A stretch of DNA of 64,000 nt, taken from assembly GCA_004335835.1 (NCBI GenBank), contig RWJK01001654.1, positions 1 through 64,000 on the forward strand, written 5' to 3'. Of the stretch, positions 21,221-34,503 are shown in pieces; position 1 is the first letter of the stretch; each line of letters opens with the position of its first letter. Source of the DNA: Scenedesmus sp. ARA3 (Eukaryota > Chlorophyta > Chlorophyceae > Sphaeropleales > Scenedesmaceae). The notes beneath the pieces are model-generated. The model was not told where the DNA came from. It saw nothing but the letters and a program-made list of their open reading frames with translations, and made no database searches. The position numbers and the translations under genes are program-made.

Positions 21221-24200
21221 GCTGCAACGGCCTCAAGGCTTCTCAGGGGTCAGCGGCAGCAGCAGCAGCAACAGTGGCAGCAGCACGAGTGCCTGGCGCG
21301 TTGCACGACGCCAGGTCATCGCTGGATGTGCTGCCTTTTTTACTGACAGCTGGTGTGGCAGAACAGGCAGCTGGCAGAAGCAGCAAACGGCGGCTATTTG
21401 AGGTGCCAGGTGTTGCAGGTGACTGGTGAAGCTGTTGTGTCGAGTGACATTCAGTTGCTACCATGCGGCGTCATCCGCAGTAGCTTTGAGGCATTTCAGC
21501 AGCACCGCGCCAACCGATCAGCTGTTGATATCTGGCAGGTGAGCTGGATTGTCCGCCAGTTTATGCCCAGAGAAGTGCCTGTCCGCGCTGATCAGCATTG
21601 AGTTCCATTGATGCTGAGGTCAGCAGCCGCGGATATCGCGTTGCATGTTCATTGCATGGTGGTCGCTGTGGTGCTTTGAGCGTACATTGTGAAAGAACTC
21701 ATCAGCGCATCGGTGTATACAAGTATTGCCCTGCGCAGCAATGAGTTTTGCAGCCGATTCTGCGGGTATCGCAACCTTTCAGACACAGAGGACGCAGGTG
21801 ACAGCCTCCTGCGGCATACCCCCTGACTAGTATGTTCACCGCAGGTCCAAAGGCAAAGCGAATGTGTTTGTGCAGTAACATGCTCTGCTGCAGTTGGCAG
21901 CGTTGTGGTGACAAGCAGGCTGCCGGTTAGTGTGCACTTTCCATTGGGCTGTTGGTCACTGCCCTCACAACAGCAGGAGCAGCAGTCAGTAGTAGACTTG
22001 CACCATGCCGCTGCGGCACAACCCTGCCGCAGGGTTTCAGCTTTTGCAAGGCCACTTTTTTGAAGTGGCTGTGCACGACACCTGTGTTGTTTGTGAAAAA
22101 TATATACTGCCTGGCCATTTGTTGGCTTGGCTGCTGCCAGAAGGTCAGGACGCAGTGACGGCATGTCTTGAGCAGCCTGAGGCAGTGAGATGTCCAGTTA
22201 CAAATATTGGGTTCTCATATGTAACATCCACTGGTCATCAGTCTCAGCAACCTTATGCTGACGGAGGCATAAGGTGCAATGGCTTATCAGCAAGTACATC
22301 TGCTTCTCAACACCACCCAGCGACACAAATCAGCGCCTCCACAGTATGTCCAGTAGGCACACCTGCAACAACAGGATTAAAGTGGAGCATACTGAAGTGT
22401 GTTGCCAGTATAAGGTGCACATGCAACAACAGGCGGCCGCTTCGGACCGGCTGCCGTTCTATCCACAGTTTGGATGAATCACCACCCTCGAGGTATCTCG
22501 GTCGCTTGGATTGCTTGGCTATACAACTGAGATGTCCATCTCAACAACCTCACATTAGTAGTATGGTACTACACAGCAAAAGCAAGCCAAAAACATGGTG
22601 CTGTTGCCAGAAGATCTGTTGCGAACCAGCACTCTTGTTTGACAATGCTGCAAGGGCGCGCACCCACAAGAGCGGGAGCTAGCGCATCAAAAGCGAAACA
22701 CACAGCAGGCCGGCAAGCAGTGCTCTGTTGAGCAGCTGCGAACACAGCCTCGGGCGATCGGTACAACACACAGCGCTGCAAATGCTGTACTACTACAAGT
22801 TGAATGGAGCACCCACCTGGGGTTGTTGTTCACAGTAAGCAAGGAGAAAGAAGGGAACAGCAGGGGACACGCCGCCTCTCAGAACAGCGCACAGGGGCCA
22901 CGCAGACCACCCTACACACACACAACTCGCGCTCTGCTGCGTCCTGCGCTGCACAGCCCTGGGCCGTTCACCCCAGGACGCACAAGCAATCAAGCCGCCT
23001 CTCTCGAGCAAGCACCACCCTGGCAGTGCTGCTGCAAAACTTCCAAACCCAAACACGCCAACGCAACCGTCGGCTGCTCAGCCGGGTGCGAAGCTCGGCA
23101 CGCCACCCACCGCTACGAGTTGCCGCAGTGAGTGGCTGCCGACGCCTGCCACCAGCGAGGTAGAATGCATCTGCTAAGGGCATGAGGAGTCATCATAGTA
23201 CAAAAGTGTCATTACGCAATGCGCAGCAGCAGCTGCTGCCAGCAATGCAGGAAGTGCTGCCATACCACGCCCGGCGTGTGGAATGAAGTGCAACACGCGC
23301 TCGGCGGCCTAGCTGGCAGGTACGTGGAAACAGCAATGACAGAACACATCACCACCCAGCCAAGCTTGAATGGCAACACAGAGCAGAAGACTCTGCCTTG
23401 CCTGCGGCATGCGCGACAGCAACCGCTACTCCTAATAAAGCGGCAACTCTGCAGCCACCACGTTTCATTCTGCTGCTAAGGTAACACGTGCCAGGGGAGT
23501 GATCCACTGGGGCCACTCCAGCTGCTGGCGGTGCGAGCTGCGCGAATGACACAGACGTGTGAGATGTGTTGGCCTCACACTTTTCAAGTAGCAAAAGAGT
23601 GAGGCCGCGTAACAATCAGGAAAGATCCCAGGCGGCAACAGGCCCAGTATGCCACTCGCCCGCAGAGGGCCAAGCATGCCTACCAATGCAAGTAACAAAC
23701 TAACAAACCCACAATTCACACCTCTGCTGGCTGTCCTGCAAGCAGACAGCAGCAAACATGCACAAACATGCTGCAGCCTGGGCTCCAGTAGCTGATGTCA
23801 TCATGTACAGCCCAACAGGGCCACACCTCAGACAACACAGCTCACACAAAGTAGTACAAACCTGCATTGCTGCAGCTCAAAAAGGCCAACAGGCATCATG
23901 CCTTGCCTGCGGCACAGCCAACACACGCATCGCTTTCGACGCCACGATCATGCTCTCGCAGGATCTGGCAGACTGTTGACACAGACAACCACGCTAACTG
24001 GTGAGACTGCACCCTGTGCCAGGGCGCAGGTACCACACCAACCAGCGCTGCGCTCGACCAACACCTTGCACACACTGCGTTTTGTCATTTCGCACAACTT
24101 CCACAGTGTGCAGGTACAAGCAATCCACAAGCAATTCACTTCCTGTTTCATATGCCAAGGCGCCGGTAACCAGGCCACTGAGGGGGCCCTGCTACACAGC

Positions 24201-25697
24201 ACACAGTACAACACCTAACGTACATACCAACACACATGGGGTAGTAGAGCGGACAAAGAAAGGCTCCACCACCCTGCCAGACATAAATCAGCAGGACAGC
24301 TGACACCAGACTGTTGCAAACAGTAAGGGTGCAGTCCTGCTTTGCTGGGCGTACAGACCATCACACAAACAAACTGCTACGGCAGCTGCGGTGACATGCG
24401 CAATGCCTGCCGCAACAGCTGGCAACAAGAAAGAATATCATCAGCAATGACTCAGCAGCCGAATGCAAAGTACAGAACACCAGAACATACAGGGCAGCAT
24501 TGCAACCATGCATTGCTTGCATGGCTACCATACTCTTCTCATCACAACACAGGCAGCAACACGTCAGCTGGAGCAGCACACTCTCAAGCGGACATGACTG
24601 CAGGCGCAGCTGCTGACACAGCCAAGCTCGCAACAGCCCAGCACAGCACCAAGCACTCCTCATGCCTCCAGGAACTCAATCAAAGCACAGGCGTGCTGCG
24701 GCTGCATTTGGTTTGCTCCCTCGCATCAACTGCTGACAGCACCGTGCTCTGAGGCTCAGTGCACCACCCGCCCACCGGCACAGTTGTGCAGGATGGATCA
24801 GAGATGGTAGAGAACAGCAGAGCCTTACATGCGCAGTCCACCACGAGTGTGGCCAGACCTGGTACGTACAGGTAAAGTAACAGTAATGGAAATGATACAT
24901 GCGCAATCAAACACACACACACAGTCTATCAACATCACACACATAGCTGTGCTGTGCGGCGGGTACATGCACAGGGTTGTACATGGCACACATAAGCCAA
25001 CGGCCTCCTCTACTACTCATCAACTGCAACACAACAACAATGGCATGCGCTGTGAAGGGTACAGTACATGATGCTTGCATGCCACCTGCAGCCGGTGGCT
25101 GCAAGCTGTTTCTCTTCTCTGCTCTTCCAACTCCTCTCTTCCAAAAGGCAGCACAGCAGCTGTCACAGAACACCAAGCACGTGGCATTGGCTGCAAACAC
25201 AAGCCCGCACTGTTTCCTGAAAAGGGTTCCAAGAAGAGGTTCCACGCCAGCAACAGTGCATGCAATAAGATGCACACAGGCAGCACTGCTCCATTCCGGG
25301 CTCCCAAAACCAGACACACACTTTTTTGAAGCACATGTACAGCATCCTCACAGGCCAGGACAGCGCTCCTCCTGCTCCAACCCTAATCAAACAAAAAGTT
25401 GTTCAAAGGTTCTTCTGGAACCCATACCATCCACTCTCGCCACCTCCACACCTGCTCTGCTGTTGGCGGCACACCTCGCAACACGCGCCTGGCACTACTG
25501 CCCAAAGCACCACACAGCGTCACTCGACACAATCACTCACTGCAGCAACGCTGCTGCAGTCCTCCGCACTCTCCGCCTGACACAAAACTACAACCACCAC
25601 CACCAAGAGGAGATGGCTTTCCTCCGTCCATCACTCATAGCCAAACTCAGCTGTACTTGACGTCATCTGCCACCACCATCCTCAAGCAAAACACTGT
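21221..25697. other. 4.5 kb convergent gene-poor region
   Basis: It lies between the DUF2854 stop (plus) and the first RRM gene stop (minus). I found no exon chain. The first part (about 21600-22200) is G/T-leaning on plus; from about 22800 to 25690 the plus strand is A/C-rich, i.e. UG-rich in the sense of the minus-strand RRM gene. Long frames here encode Thr/His/Gln/Ser-rich or Cys-rich nonsense, as expected from such bias. Confidence 0.5.
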
Positions 25698-28535
25698 TTA
25701 CCGTGCACCAGCCATTATCACACTGCCAGCATTGCTGCTGGCTCCGCCGCTGCCGCTGCCAGCCTCTCCCTCGCCATTCTCATACTCTACAGTAATGCCA
25801 TTGCGGTCCTTCTCAAGGTCTGGCAGCCTGCAGCCGTCCAGCCAGTGCACAGCCCTTGCGGCCTCCCGAGGGCTTGCGTAGCTTATGAAGGCAAACTCGC
25901 GGTTCACGCGGCGGCCCCGTGCCAGCATCTTGGTGTTCCACATGACCTACAGGGGCGGCAGAAGAGGGAAGTGAGAGGACACAGCAGCAGGGCGGGGAAC
26001 AGAGGGTCAGCGCTGAGGCAGGGACGCACAAGGCAGCAGCTGTGTGCAGACAACACCATGATTGCACGGCAGACGGGTGAGCACAGCCAAACAGCCACCA
26101 GCAGGCACACAACAGCCAGTGCTGCTCGTTCTAGCATTCAACACGCAAGCGCTGCCTGCTCTACTCCCCTCCCGTCTGCCACCAGATGAAAAAGACCGCA
26201 GCCGCCTCACCTGCACGTCCACCACGTTGCCGTACTTGCCAAAGTAGCCCAGCAGCGCGACACACAACAACCAGCACTGCTCTATATGCGCTGCACTGCA
26301 GCCCTTCAGCCAGTCACACCGCTTTGCCTATATGAAAACTGCAACCTCACAATAAACACCAAGCCGCCTCACCTGCACGTCCACCACGTTGCCGTACTTG
26401 CCAAAGTAGCCCAGCAGCGCATCCTCATCCACCCAGGAGCCGATGTTGCCCACAAACAGGCGGCAGGTGGGCGGGCAGCCCAGGTACCAGCTGTCATCGC
26501 CAGACGCCTCGCGGGCCCCAGGGAACCACACAGGGCAGCCGCCAACCTTGGACAGCTGCTGTTGCTGCTTGCCAGCTGGGGTAGCAGCAGCAGCAGCGCC
26601 CTGGTCACGCTTGGAGGCCTTGACTGCATCTCCAGGTGCAGCAATCTTAGCAGCAGCAGCAGCTGGGGCAGCAGGTGTGCCGGTCTTGGAGCTGTTAATA
26701 ACATCATCTGACTGCAGGTCTTCTGGGGCTGCCTTGCTGCTGCCAGGGGAGCTTGCAGGGCTGGCTGCAGCACTGCTGCTGCTGGTCCAGCTTGATGCTG
26801 TGTCACTGCTGGCACTGCTGGCATTGCCGCTGCCAGCTGCCCAAGTGTCCTCATAGCTTGCAGGAGACAAGTCCTGAAGGCTGAGGCCAGCAGCCAGGGC
26901 AGCAGCAGCACTGTCAGCAGCAGAGTCCATGTCACTGCCAGCGTACGAGGACGCCCTGCTGCTGCCGCCGCTGCTGCTGCTGCCAGCGCCCAGGTAGCCA
27001 AACACATCAATGCTGCCAGACAGAGCAGCAGAGTTGGCCCTGCTGCTGCCGTTGCTGCTGACGGCCCTGCTGTTGCGCCTGCCCTTGACATACCCTGATG
27101 CTGCACGCTGGAAGGGCCCACCACTCGCACCAGCAGCTGGCATACTGCCATAGCCAGCTGAGCCAGCCCTCGCAGGTGCAGAGCTGCCAAGGGTGCCAAA
27201 GCTGTGAGCTCCCAAGCTGCCATAGCTGCTGGCACCAGAAGCAGCAGCCAGCTGGCTTGCCATCAACTGCGCAGCCAGCTGCTGGTAGTACTGCCCAGCT
27301 GCCAACATGCTGCTGTGCTGCTGCTGACGCTGCTGAGCAAGCGCAGCTTGGGCCAGCAGGGCTGACATAGCACTCTGCTGCTGCTGGGCTGCCAGGGCAG
27401 CAGCAGCTGCAGTGGGGCTGCTGCCAAGGCCAGAGGCAGCCAGGTTCCACAGGTTGTTTGCTGCTGCTGCTGCTGAGCTCTGACCGTACAGCTGCTGCTG
27501 CAGCAGCTGCGTGAGGGCACTTGGGCTGTTGGCTGCTGCAGCGATCGACTGCAGCTGCTGCAGCAGGAGCTGCTGCTGTGCAGCTGACAAAGAGGAGCCT
27601 GCACTGCTGGTCATGGCTGCCTGCTGCGCAGCCAGGCTGGCCTGCAGCTGCAGCTGCTGCAGCAGCGCGTTGCCGCTGTTGTGTTCTGTCGGCGTAGAGG
27701 GGTGCAGCAGCAGATCTGCCATGCCACTGTGGTGGCTAGGGCTGCTGCCAGCTGCTGTCATGGCCTGCTGCATCCACTGCGCTGAAGAGTGGTCCAGAGC
27801 CTGCCGCTGCTGCTGCTGGTGGTGCAGAGGTGAGCCCAGGGTGTCTGGCACTGCTGCTGCTGCTGCCTGCAGTGCAAGCAGCAGCTCCTGGGGGCTGCTG
27901 GATGCAGCCAGGCTGTCCAGCAGCACCTTGTGCTGGCTTGCAGGAAACTGCGACAGCAGCTCCTGCAGCTCTGGCGCTGCACCTGGTGCTGCACTTGGTG
28001 CGTCACACTGCATGTCTGTGCCAAGGCGCCAGTCTCCTGCTGCAGGTGGCGTGAGTGCGCTGCTGTCAAACAAGTGTGCTGCGCTGCTGTTGTTGGGCAG
28101 GCGCAGCTGCTGCAGCGGCTGCTGGCTGGAGTGGTGCCCGGCTTTTGCCTGCAGGCTGCTGTGGCTGTCTGCTGATGCTTGCAGGAGCAGCTGGTTGATG
28201 AGGGTGCCATCGATGCCGTTGCTGGTGTGCTTTGCTGCGGCTGATGCTGCAGCTGCGCTGCTGTGTGCAGGGGAGGACGCCAGGGGGGCGTGTACTGCTG
28301 CAGCAGCTGCAGCTGCGTGGTAGGCCTGGTGGTCCTGGTCAATGCTGGAGCTGTGGTAGGCATCTAGCTGGTGGTATGGAGCTGCTGCTGCTGCTTTGAT
28401 GTTGCCCATGCTGCTGAAGCCGAGGGGAGAGGCCTGATCTGACCAAGAGCCGCGCCAACCGCAGGTTGCCTGTGGATGGGACTTGCTGGACAGGTGGGGT
28501 TCGCCGGCCTCGAGCGGCGAGCCTCTCCAGTGCAT
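25698..28535 (-). CDS. Single-RRM RNA-binding protein, paralog A (2 exons, 803 aa)
   Basis: Exons 28535-26373 and 25946-25698, phase 0. Residues 1-690 are low-complexity Ala/Ser/Gln/Gly. The single RNA-recognition motif is at about 691-775: RNP2 is LFVGNI, followed by SWVDEDALLGYFGKYGNV; the intron falls in the middle of the domain after VDVQ; the second half has VMWNTKMLARGRRVN and RNP1-like REFAFISYAS. RNP1 has Glu where Gly is usual. A short acidic Gly/Ser tail ends the protein. Predicted to bind RNA through the RRM; the target is unknown. The ATG at 28535 is the first in the open frame. Its closest relative is the gene at 34359-38071. Confidence 0.88.
26207..26421. repeat. Duplicate of the exon 1 3' edge of RRM gene A
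   Basis: About 50 bp around the donor (cacctgcacgtccaccacgt... through gcccagcagcgc) at 26370-26420 is repeated almost exactly at about 26212-26260 inside the intron. Confidence 0.92.
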
Positions 28536-31500
28536 GTTTGTGGATTAGACTGTTGAGAAAGAGCTGACCAGCCTGTGCAACAGAGCAGCGTATGCGATCG
28601 GTGTCAGCGAGCGTCCCGACAGGCAGGACAACAAAAAAAGCGCCAAGGCGTGCTCACAGCTCTGATATCCTTATCAAGAACTTGGACGATCAGCTGCAAC
28701 CGACTTCAACGCAGAGTAGGAATGCAAGCATATGAGGTTTCCTTGGCTTCATCGTCGGACTGCTGACCACATGACCGCTCAGAGGCCCTGTGCAGTCTAG
28801 ACCAAGCGTATAATTGCACAATCAAGCAATGTATGACTGCTGGCCGGCTGCGAAGCTCTGAGCGGCAGCAGAACTGCCGGGGCCCATTAGGAAGTGATGC
28901 CCCATGGTGAACGCGGCAGCACGGTGCTCACCTGTGCTTCTCCGGTGGTTTTTGTGTATCCTTTTGTTGGATCAGAGTGTGCTGCGGACAAGACGCCTGG
29001 CTTTGGAACCGGGGACAAACTCTGGTCGTGAACAAGAACCCGGCTCGACGTCAGGCTTGAGGAAGAAACTGATCTAAGAGGGAAACAGCAGCCAGCAAGA
29101 AGTCGACAACGCCGCTCAGAAAGTGCTTGTCGGTTCTTGTAAGTTGCTTCCCGCCTTCCTCATACTACTCTCTCACACCACGCACATTGGTGGGCCAGGT
29201 CAGTAGTATGAATCTAGTGAGTCATAGCTGGATGAGCATACTTGAAGTGTATAGTGTGACAGCGATTCGGTGCAACACAACGGCGCGCCGACGTGGACGG
29301 CGCCCTGCCTCCACCGAGTGCACATGTGGCAAACGCCGCGAAGCAGTGAACAACAGGTGATGCTCGATGGCAGGGAGGAGCTCATGAACGTCAACGAAAA
29401 GCCATTTATCACCAAAAAAATTGGTGTAAATGAACAGCTTCTGTGCTGCGGCAGCTGGCACTAGCATGCCGTGTCAAGGATAAGCAACAGCGAGGCCTGT
29501 CAGCAACAGAAAAGCAATTACTTCCTGCAATGGCGCATTACGGGTGAATGATGAAATAAACCACGTTTGTCGGTATTCTTCGCCGTAGAAGCTGCATCCA
29601 GGGACCTTCAGTTGGGAGGTGACAGCCCAGCAGCAGCAGCAGCAACGTTGCTATTTACAGCAGGTGAGCTGCTGCAGGTCCCACAGCCGACTAGCGTCCA
29701 CGCCAGGTGCTGCAAAAGCCGGCTTAAAGCATAGATCAAGAACCACACCGACACAGAGACTATTTTACTGTAATAATCATCGAATGTACCTAAAGACCAC
29801 GTGTACACACGGGTGTGCGGCATGCCATCATAATGCGCCCTGAATTGTGCCCTGAGTGTGCCCTGAAATGTGCCCTGCCAGGGCAATGACAGTGTTGCTA
29901 ATATCATGATGTCATGGGTGACAGCAGCCCTGACGGGTGACGTCTACTAGAAGTAAAGTAGCACTACATACACTGTGCTGCAGGCGCAGCTAGCCATTAG
30001 AGGAAAGCTAGCCTGGTCAACAGAGCCACTGCACTGGCCATGTGGCATCACGACAACAACTGCAAAACTACACTGACGCAGCTCTATGCCATATCGTCAT
30101 GCAAACAAACTGCCACAGCAGCCGTGCTGCGAGAGTGTGCTGACGCTGGTGTTACGGAGAAGTGCGCCAACCCCGGCTGTCATGCGCAGCTGCTGTGTTG
30201 CTGAAATCAGCACTGGCACAACACGCACACAAGCTGCAACACACAAGGTACAACAGCAGTGCTGCCTGCATCCGCAAAGATATCACAAGCACATTGCTCT
30301 ATGGTGACAAGCAATAGCGATGCTGCCCTGTTTGAATGCAGGAGCGTGCGCAGACCCAATGCCTCAACAGCAACACAAGCCCAGCCATGTTAAGTTGCAT
30401 GAACGCTGTACACAGGCGCTGAGCAGGTGCAGCAGGTGCAGCATCACACCACACTGCAACTCGCGCAACACAAAAGCCATGATGGCTACTGCGCCCATGC
30501 AGCTATGCTGTAGCAATTGATTGCATCAGCCTCCTTTGTACAAGAGCACGTGGCAGTCGAGCAAGGCCTGTACAGCAGCAACACACCCACATGCAACAGC
30601 AACACCACGAGGCGCCGACACAAAGTAGGGCGCAGCAGTAGCTCAAACTTGCAACCCTTCAAACTTGCAACATTACGCCTGATTGAACTGCATATCCTGC
30701 AGATGCAGGCGGCTTGCTGTTAGGTGTGGTGACCACAAGGGCCTGGCATCAAGCGCTGCCAGTAGGGCTTCACCAAAGGGTTCACACCCTTGCACCTTTA
30801 TTCTGTACCAGCAGCACTGCCTGCTTGCAAACAGCCGCCAAAAACAGGAAGCAGACAAAACCACCATGGCGTGCTTCTGCCTTGCATGCCTTGCAGCATT
30901 CACGCCTGCAGCAGAGCAACCCAGTGTACGCTGATCAGCAACACAAGCACTCTACACACAACACATTGCTACACAAGGCTGTACACTTACACAATGGCGC
31001 ACACAAGAGCTGCAGGCAAAGCTAGAAACTAAATGCACATGTAGCGCGCAATCAACCAGGAGCAAAGAGCAGGCGCAAGCTGAGAGCTGCTAGGATCACA
31101 ACAACATGAGTCAGCTGCACGATACAGAGGTTCAAAAGCATGGCATAATGCGTGCCACTGCAAACTTGTGCTGCAGTTGTTTGGCAACTGCTGCCGTGGC
31201 GGCTGCTTACCCGCCACTGCCGCTTGAACCTAGCAGAAAGACCAGCCACCATCCAGGCATCTTACAGTGGCGCTTCTGCCAAGCAGTCTGAGCCGGCGCT
31301 TGAAACCAGGTTCACTGCCGAGTCAACTGCCAAGTAATCAAGCACACAACGACGCTGACCACTACTGCACCAAACAAGCACGCACAACGCTGCAGCACCT
31401 GCTTGCTGGCACGGCAAGCGACAGCATCACCAGCAACACCGCAACGCCCCGCCCCAGCTGATCACGCAGCAGCGACCTGCTGCAAAACCCGCGGCGGCAA

Positions 31501-34358
31501 AACACACCCCTGCAGCCCGCTTTAAGCGCACTGCATGTGTGCCTGCAGCACCCCTGGAAAACCCGTTGCTGTGCATGCAACTTCACTGCATTAGCTGCTA
31601 CAGCACCAGGCAGATGCCTCGGCAACAACCCCAGGGCAAGGGCGGCACCTGCAGGTGCATAGGCATGGGCATCAGCAACCACCCACAGGCATGTCAGCAA
31701 GAGGGCTGCCGTGTCCTGCTGCTACGCCCTGCTGCTGGGGAGTCTGCAGCACAAAAACGACAGCATACGTGACGCTTTCTGCCGCAGCCTGTAGCAGGCA
31801 ATACACAGCCGGCCGCTGGCTGGTGATACACAGCCGCTCACAGACTGGCGATACACAGCCGCTCGCAGACTGGTGATACACAGCCGCTCACAGACTGGTG
31901 ATACACAGCCGCTCGCAGACTGGTGATACACAGCCGGGCAAAACCTGACAACACACAGCAAACTGCACGAGGAGCTTTTGTAGCCACGATTATGCATGCA
32001 GACATGATGATTGTTTGGGATGAAGCCTGCCAGGCACGAGAAAGCGGTAAGCAGCCAATGTTGCTGCATGCGCCGGCGCTGCCTTTGTTGCATGTGCTCC
32101 ACATGCCAGGCACAACAACATGTGCCAATGCTGCAAGGCACACTTTTGTGATGTGACGAGACCAGCTGTGTCTCCGCTGCAGCATCATGTTGTACATCAG
32201 CATGACACAATGTTTGCAGCTTGTCATCTTAACGTGGCTATATCGTGGCTGTGCGTAAATCGAGGCCTACAGGATGCACACCTCCTGGCAACAAACATGA
32301 GAAGATACACACGCTGCGTGCCTCATACCACACCACCAGCAAGCACTGCAACAACTGCAGATTGTACGGATTATGCGCCATCATGCAGCCACAGCCTCAG
32401 TCAAAGCAGAAGCAGCATTGGTAGTAATCCGGTTGTGCTTGCGCATCAATGCATGCGAGGCCCACATCACCTTCTGTAACAGCAGCCAGCTACATTGCAA
32501 TCCAGATGTAGTCAAACACTCAACGCTGCAGAGCAATCATTCAACAAGCAACATCACAGTGTAAGGTAGTCAATGGTATCTACAGCAACACTAGTCAAAG
32601 AGAGGTAACAAGCTGATATCACACACACTCGAATCAAAGGCGACACACTGCAAACCATGGCCAAGCTGAACTCTGCATTTGTAACAGACTACTGACTGAC
32701 GGTTGAGCTCACAAACACACAACCCTCTACTCCTGAGAATGCAGGACTCCCAACAGAACTGACAACTGCACAAAGAAAGGCGTACATTGCAAGCACATGG
32801 GTTACAGCACTCCATTGCTTTGCAGGCAGCATGGGTTACAGCACTCCAGTGCCACGCAACAAAACACACGCAGTCGGGTTTGACTGCCCAGCCAGGCCAC
32901 CCGCTTACAACCCCCCAAGCCATGGCGCATGCAACACAAGCAAGCCTCCCCTTTGTGCTGGCGTCTTGCAAAGCAGCAAGTCAAAACGTAGACAGGAAAC
33001 ACAGCCCCCTCCCCGTTTGATCAGCCACAGGGCAGTAGGTTCGCAGCAGCGGCAACAGGTGCGGCAAGCACAGTGCTGTGCATACTGCACAGCACAAACA
33101 CAGCAAGCCACCAGGTGCTGGCACGCACATGCAAACAGCAACACAACGCACAAGCTGGCGTGCAACAACAGGCGATAACAATACGTGTGCAAGTAGCTGG
33201 TGAGGCCGCAGCAGGGAAACACGCACATAACAAGCACAACAGCTGCTTCACACAGCATATGACAAACGGCAAAGCCATCAGCCGCAGTGGGCTTGTCTCA
33301 ACCACCAGCCACTTCTCTGCCTGCTGCAGCGACGTCATGCAGCTGGCGACCAGCTGCCAGCAGCACATGCTGCTGCAATACATCGACATCTGCCAGCACA
33401 CACGCTGTTGCAGCACCCCTAACTGCCCAGTATGGCTGTGCAAAGGCTGCCGTCACTTCTGCAACGCATGCGACTGTCATGCAGCCGCGCGAGCACACAT
33501 CTAACCAGCCACAAGCATGCACACGTGCATATACAAGCATTGCATACACAAGCACAGCAAGCCTGTAAGTGGAGCTGTTATACAAGGAGGCACTGGCCCC
33601 TGGAAAAGCAGCAGTGCATAGCTCTACAAGTTCTGCCACAACACAACAACCACGCTAGCTAGCTAGCTGCAGCAACAACACAATGCCTACACACGCTATC
33701 AAAGCGAGCGCTCTAGCCATCAAACTACCAATGAAACTACTACAGCAAGCAAAGCCCCTCCGCAAGTCGTTTGGTTGGTCACACACGCAGCGCTTCTGCA
33801 GCAGCAGCGTACTTGTCAGCCCCCCAGGCTGAAACATGCAGCGCTCCCAGCAAGCAGCAGCAGCAAGCACTAACTCCGAACAAAGATCCCTCAGACTGAC
33901 TCCGCACAGCAGCGCAGGCAGCAGCAATAGCAGCAGCACCACTCACACTCGCGCTCCCGAAGCAGACAGCAGGCATGACCGCACACACAACCATCCCGTG
34001 CAGCCCGGCATGCAGCGCCGTGCGGCACTTTGCAGCACCAGCAGCAGCGCTCAGCACCTGGCAGCACTGGTGCGCAGCAAAGGCTGCTAGGTCGCCTCCC
34101 TTGTCACCAGCCAGGGCCCACTGGCATGTTACCAGCCAGGTCACCCGCCAGGTCACCAGCCAGGGCCCACTGGCATGTCACCAGCCAGGTCACCCGCCAG
34201 GTCACCAGCCAGGGCCCACTGGCATGTCACCAGCTAGGTCACCCGCCAGGTCACCAGCCAGGTCACCAGCCAGGTCACCAGCCAGGTCACCCGCCAGGTC
34301 ACCAGCCAGGTCAATGGCCAGGTCACCCGCCAAATCACCAGCCATGTCACCCGCCAGG
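28536..34358. other. 5.8 kb between the two RRM genes: promoter of A, then A/C-rich 3' flank of B
   Basis: No exon chain or family match was found. About 28540-29200 should hold the leader and promoter of RRM gene A. From about 30000 to 34350 the plus strand is A/C-rich (UG-rich in minus sense), consistent with a very long 3' UTR or flank of RRM gene B. Two minisatellites lie inside (31798-31939 and 34098-34375), plus short repeats of tgtgccctga at about 29845-29880. Confidence 0.5.
31798..31939. repeat. 25-bp minisatellite, about five units
   Basis: Unit ctggtgatacacagccgctc followed by acaga or gcaga, starting at 31820, 31845, 31870, 31895 and 31920 (last partial), with a partial degenerate unit before. 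Units alternate tcaca/tcgca. Confidence 0.93.
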
Positions 34359-34375
34359 TCACCTGCCAGGCCCCC
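34098..34375. repeat. 12-bp minisatellite (caccagccaggt) with a 49-bp higher-order unit
   Basis: Repeats of caccagccaggt / cacccgccaggt fill this stretch. Three higher-order units marked by ccagggcccactggcatgt start at 34111, 34160 and 34209. It ends just before the RRM gene B stop codon and so would lie in its 3' UTR. Confidence 0.92.
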
Positions 34376-34471
34376 CTAGCATGTGGGGTGGCAAGGATGA
34401 GCTTGATGGAGATGAGCTGCGCCCCGCATAGCCACCCAGGCCAGGAGTACCGAGGCCCATCAGCGCACCAC

Positions 34472-34503
<32 letters not shown>

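Noticed and set aside
22005..22682. 225-residue plus frame downstream of the DUF2854 gene
   Set aside because: Ser/Thr/Cys-rich, no motif, in probable 3' UTR/flank.
31798..31939. CRISPR-like array
   Set aside because: Units are contiguous 25-bp repeats without unique spacers, in eukaryotic DNA.
34030..34431. 133-residue plus frame of PGHQ/SPAR repeats
   Set aside because: Pure product of the 12-bp minisatellite; no start context or flanking gene structure.
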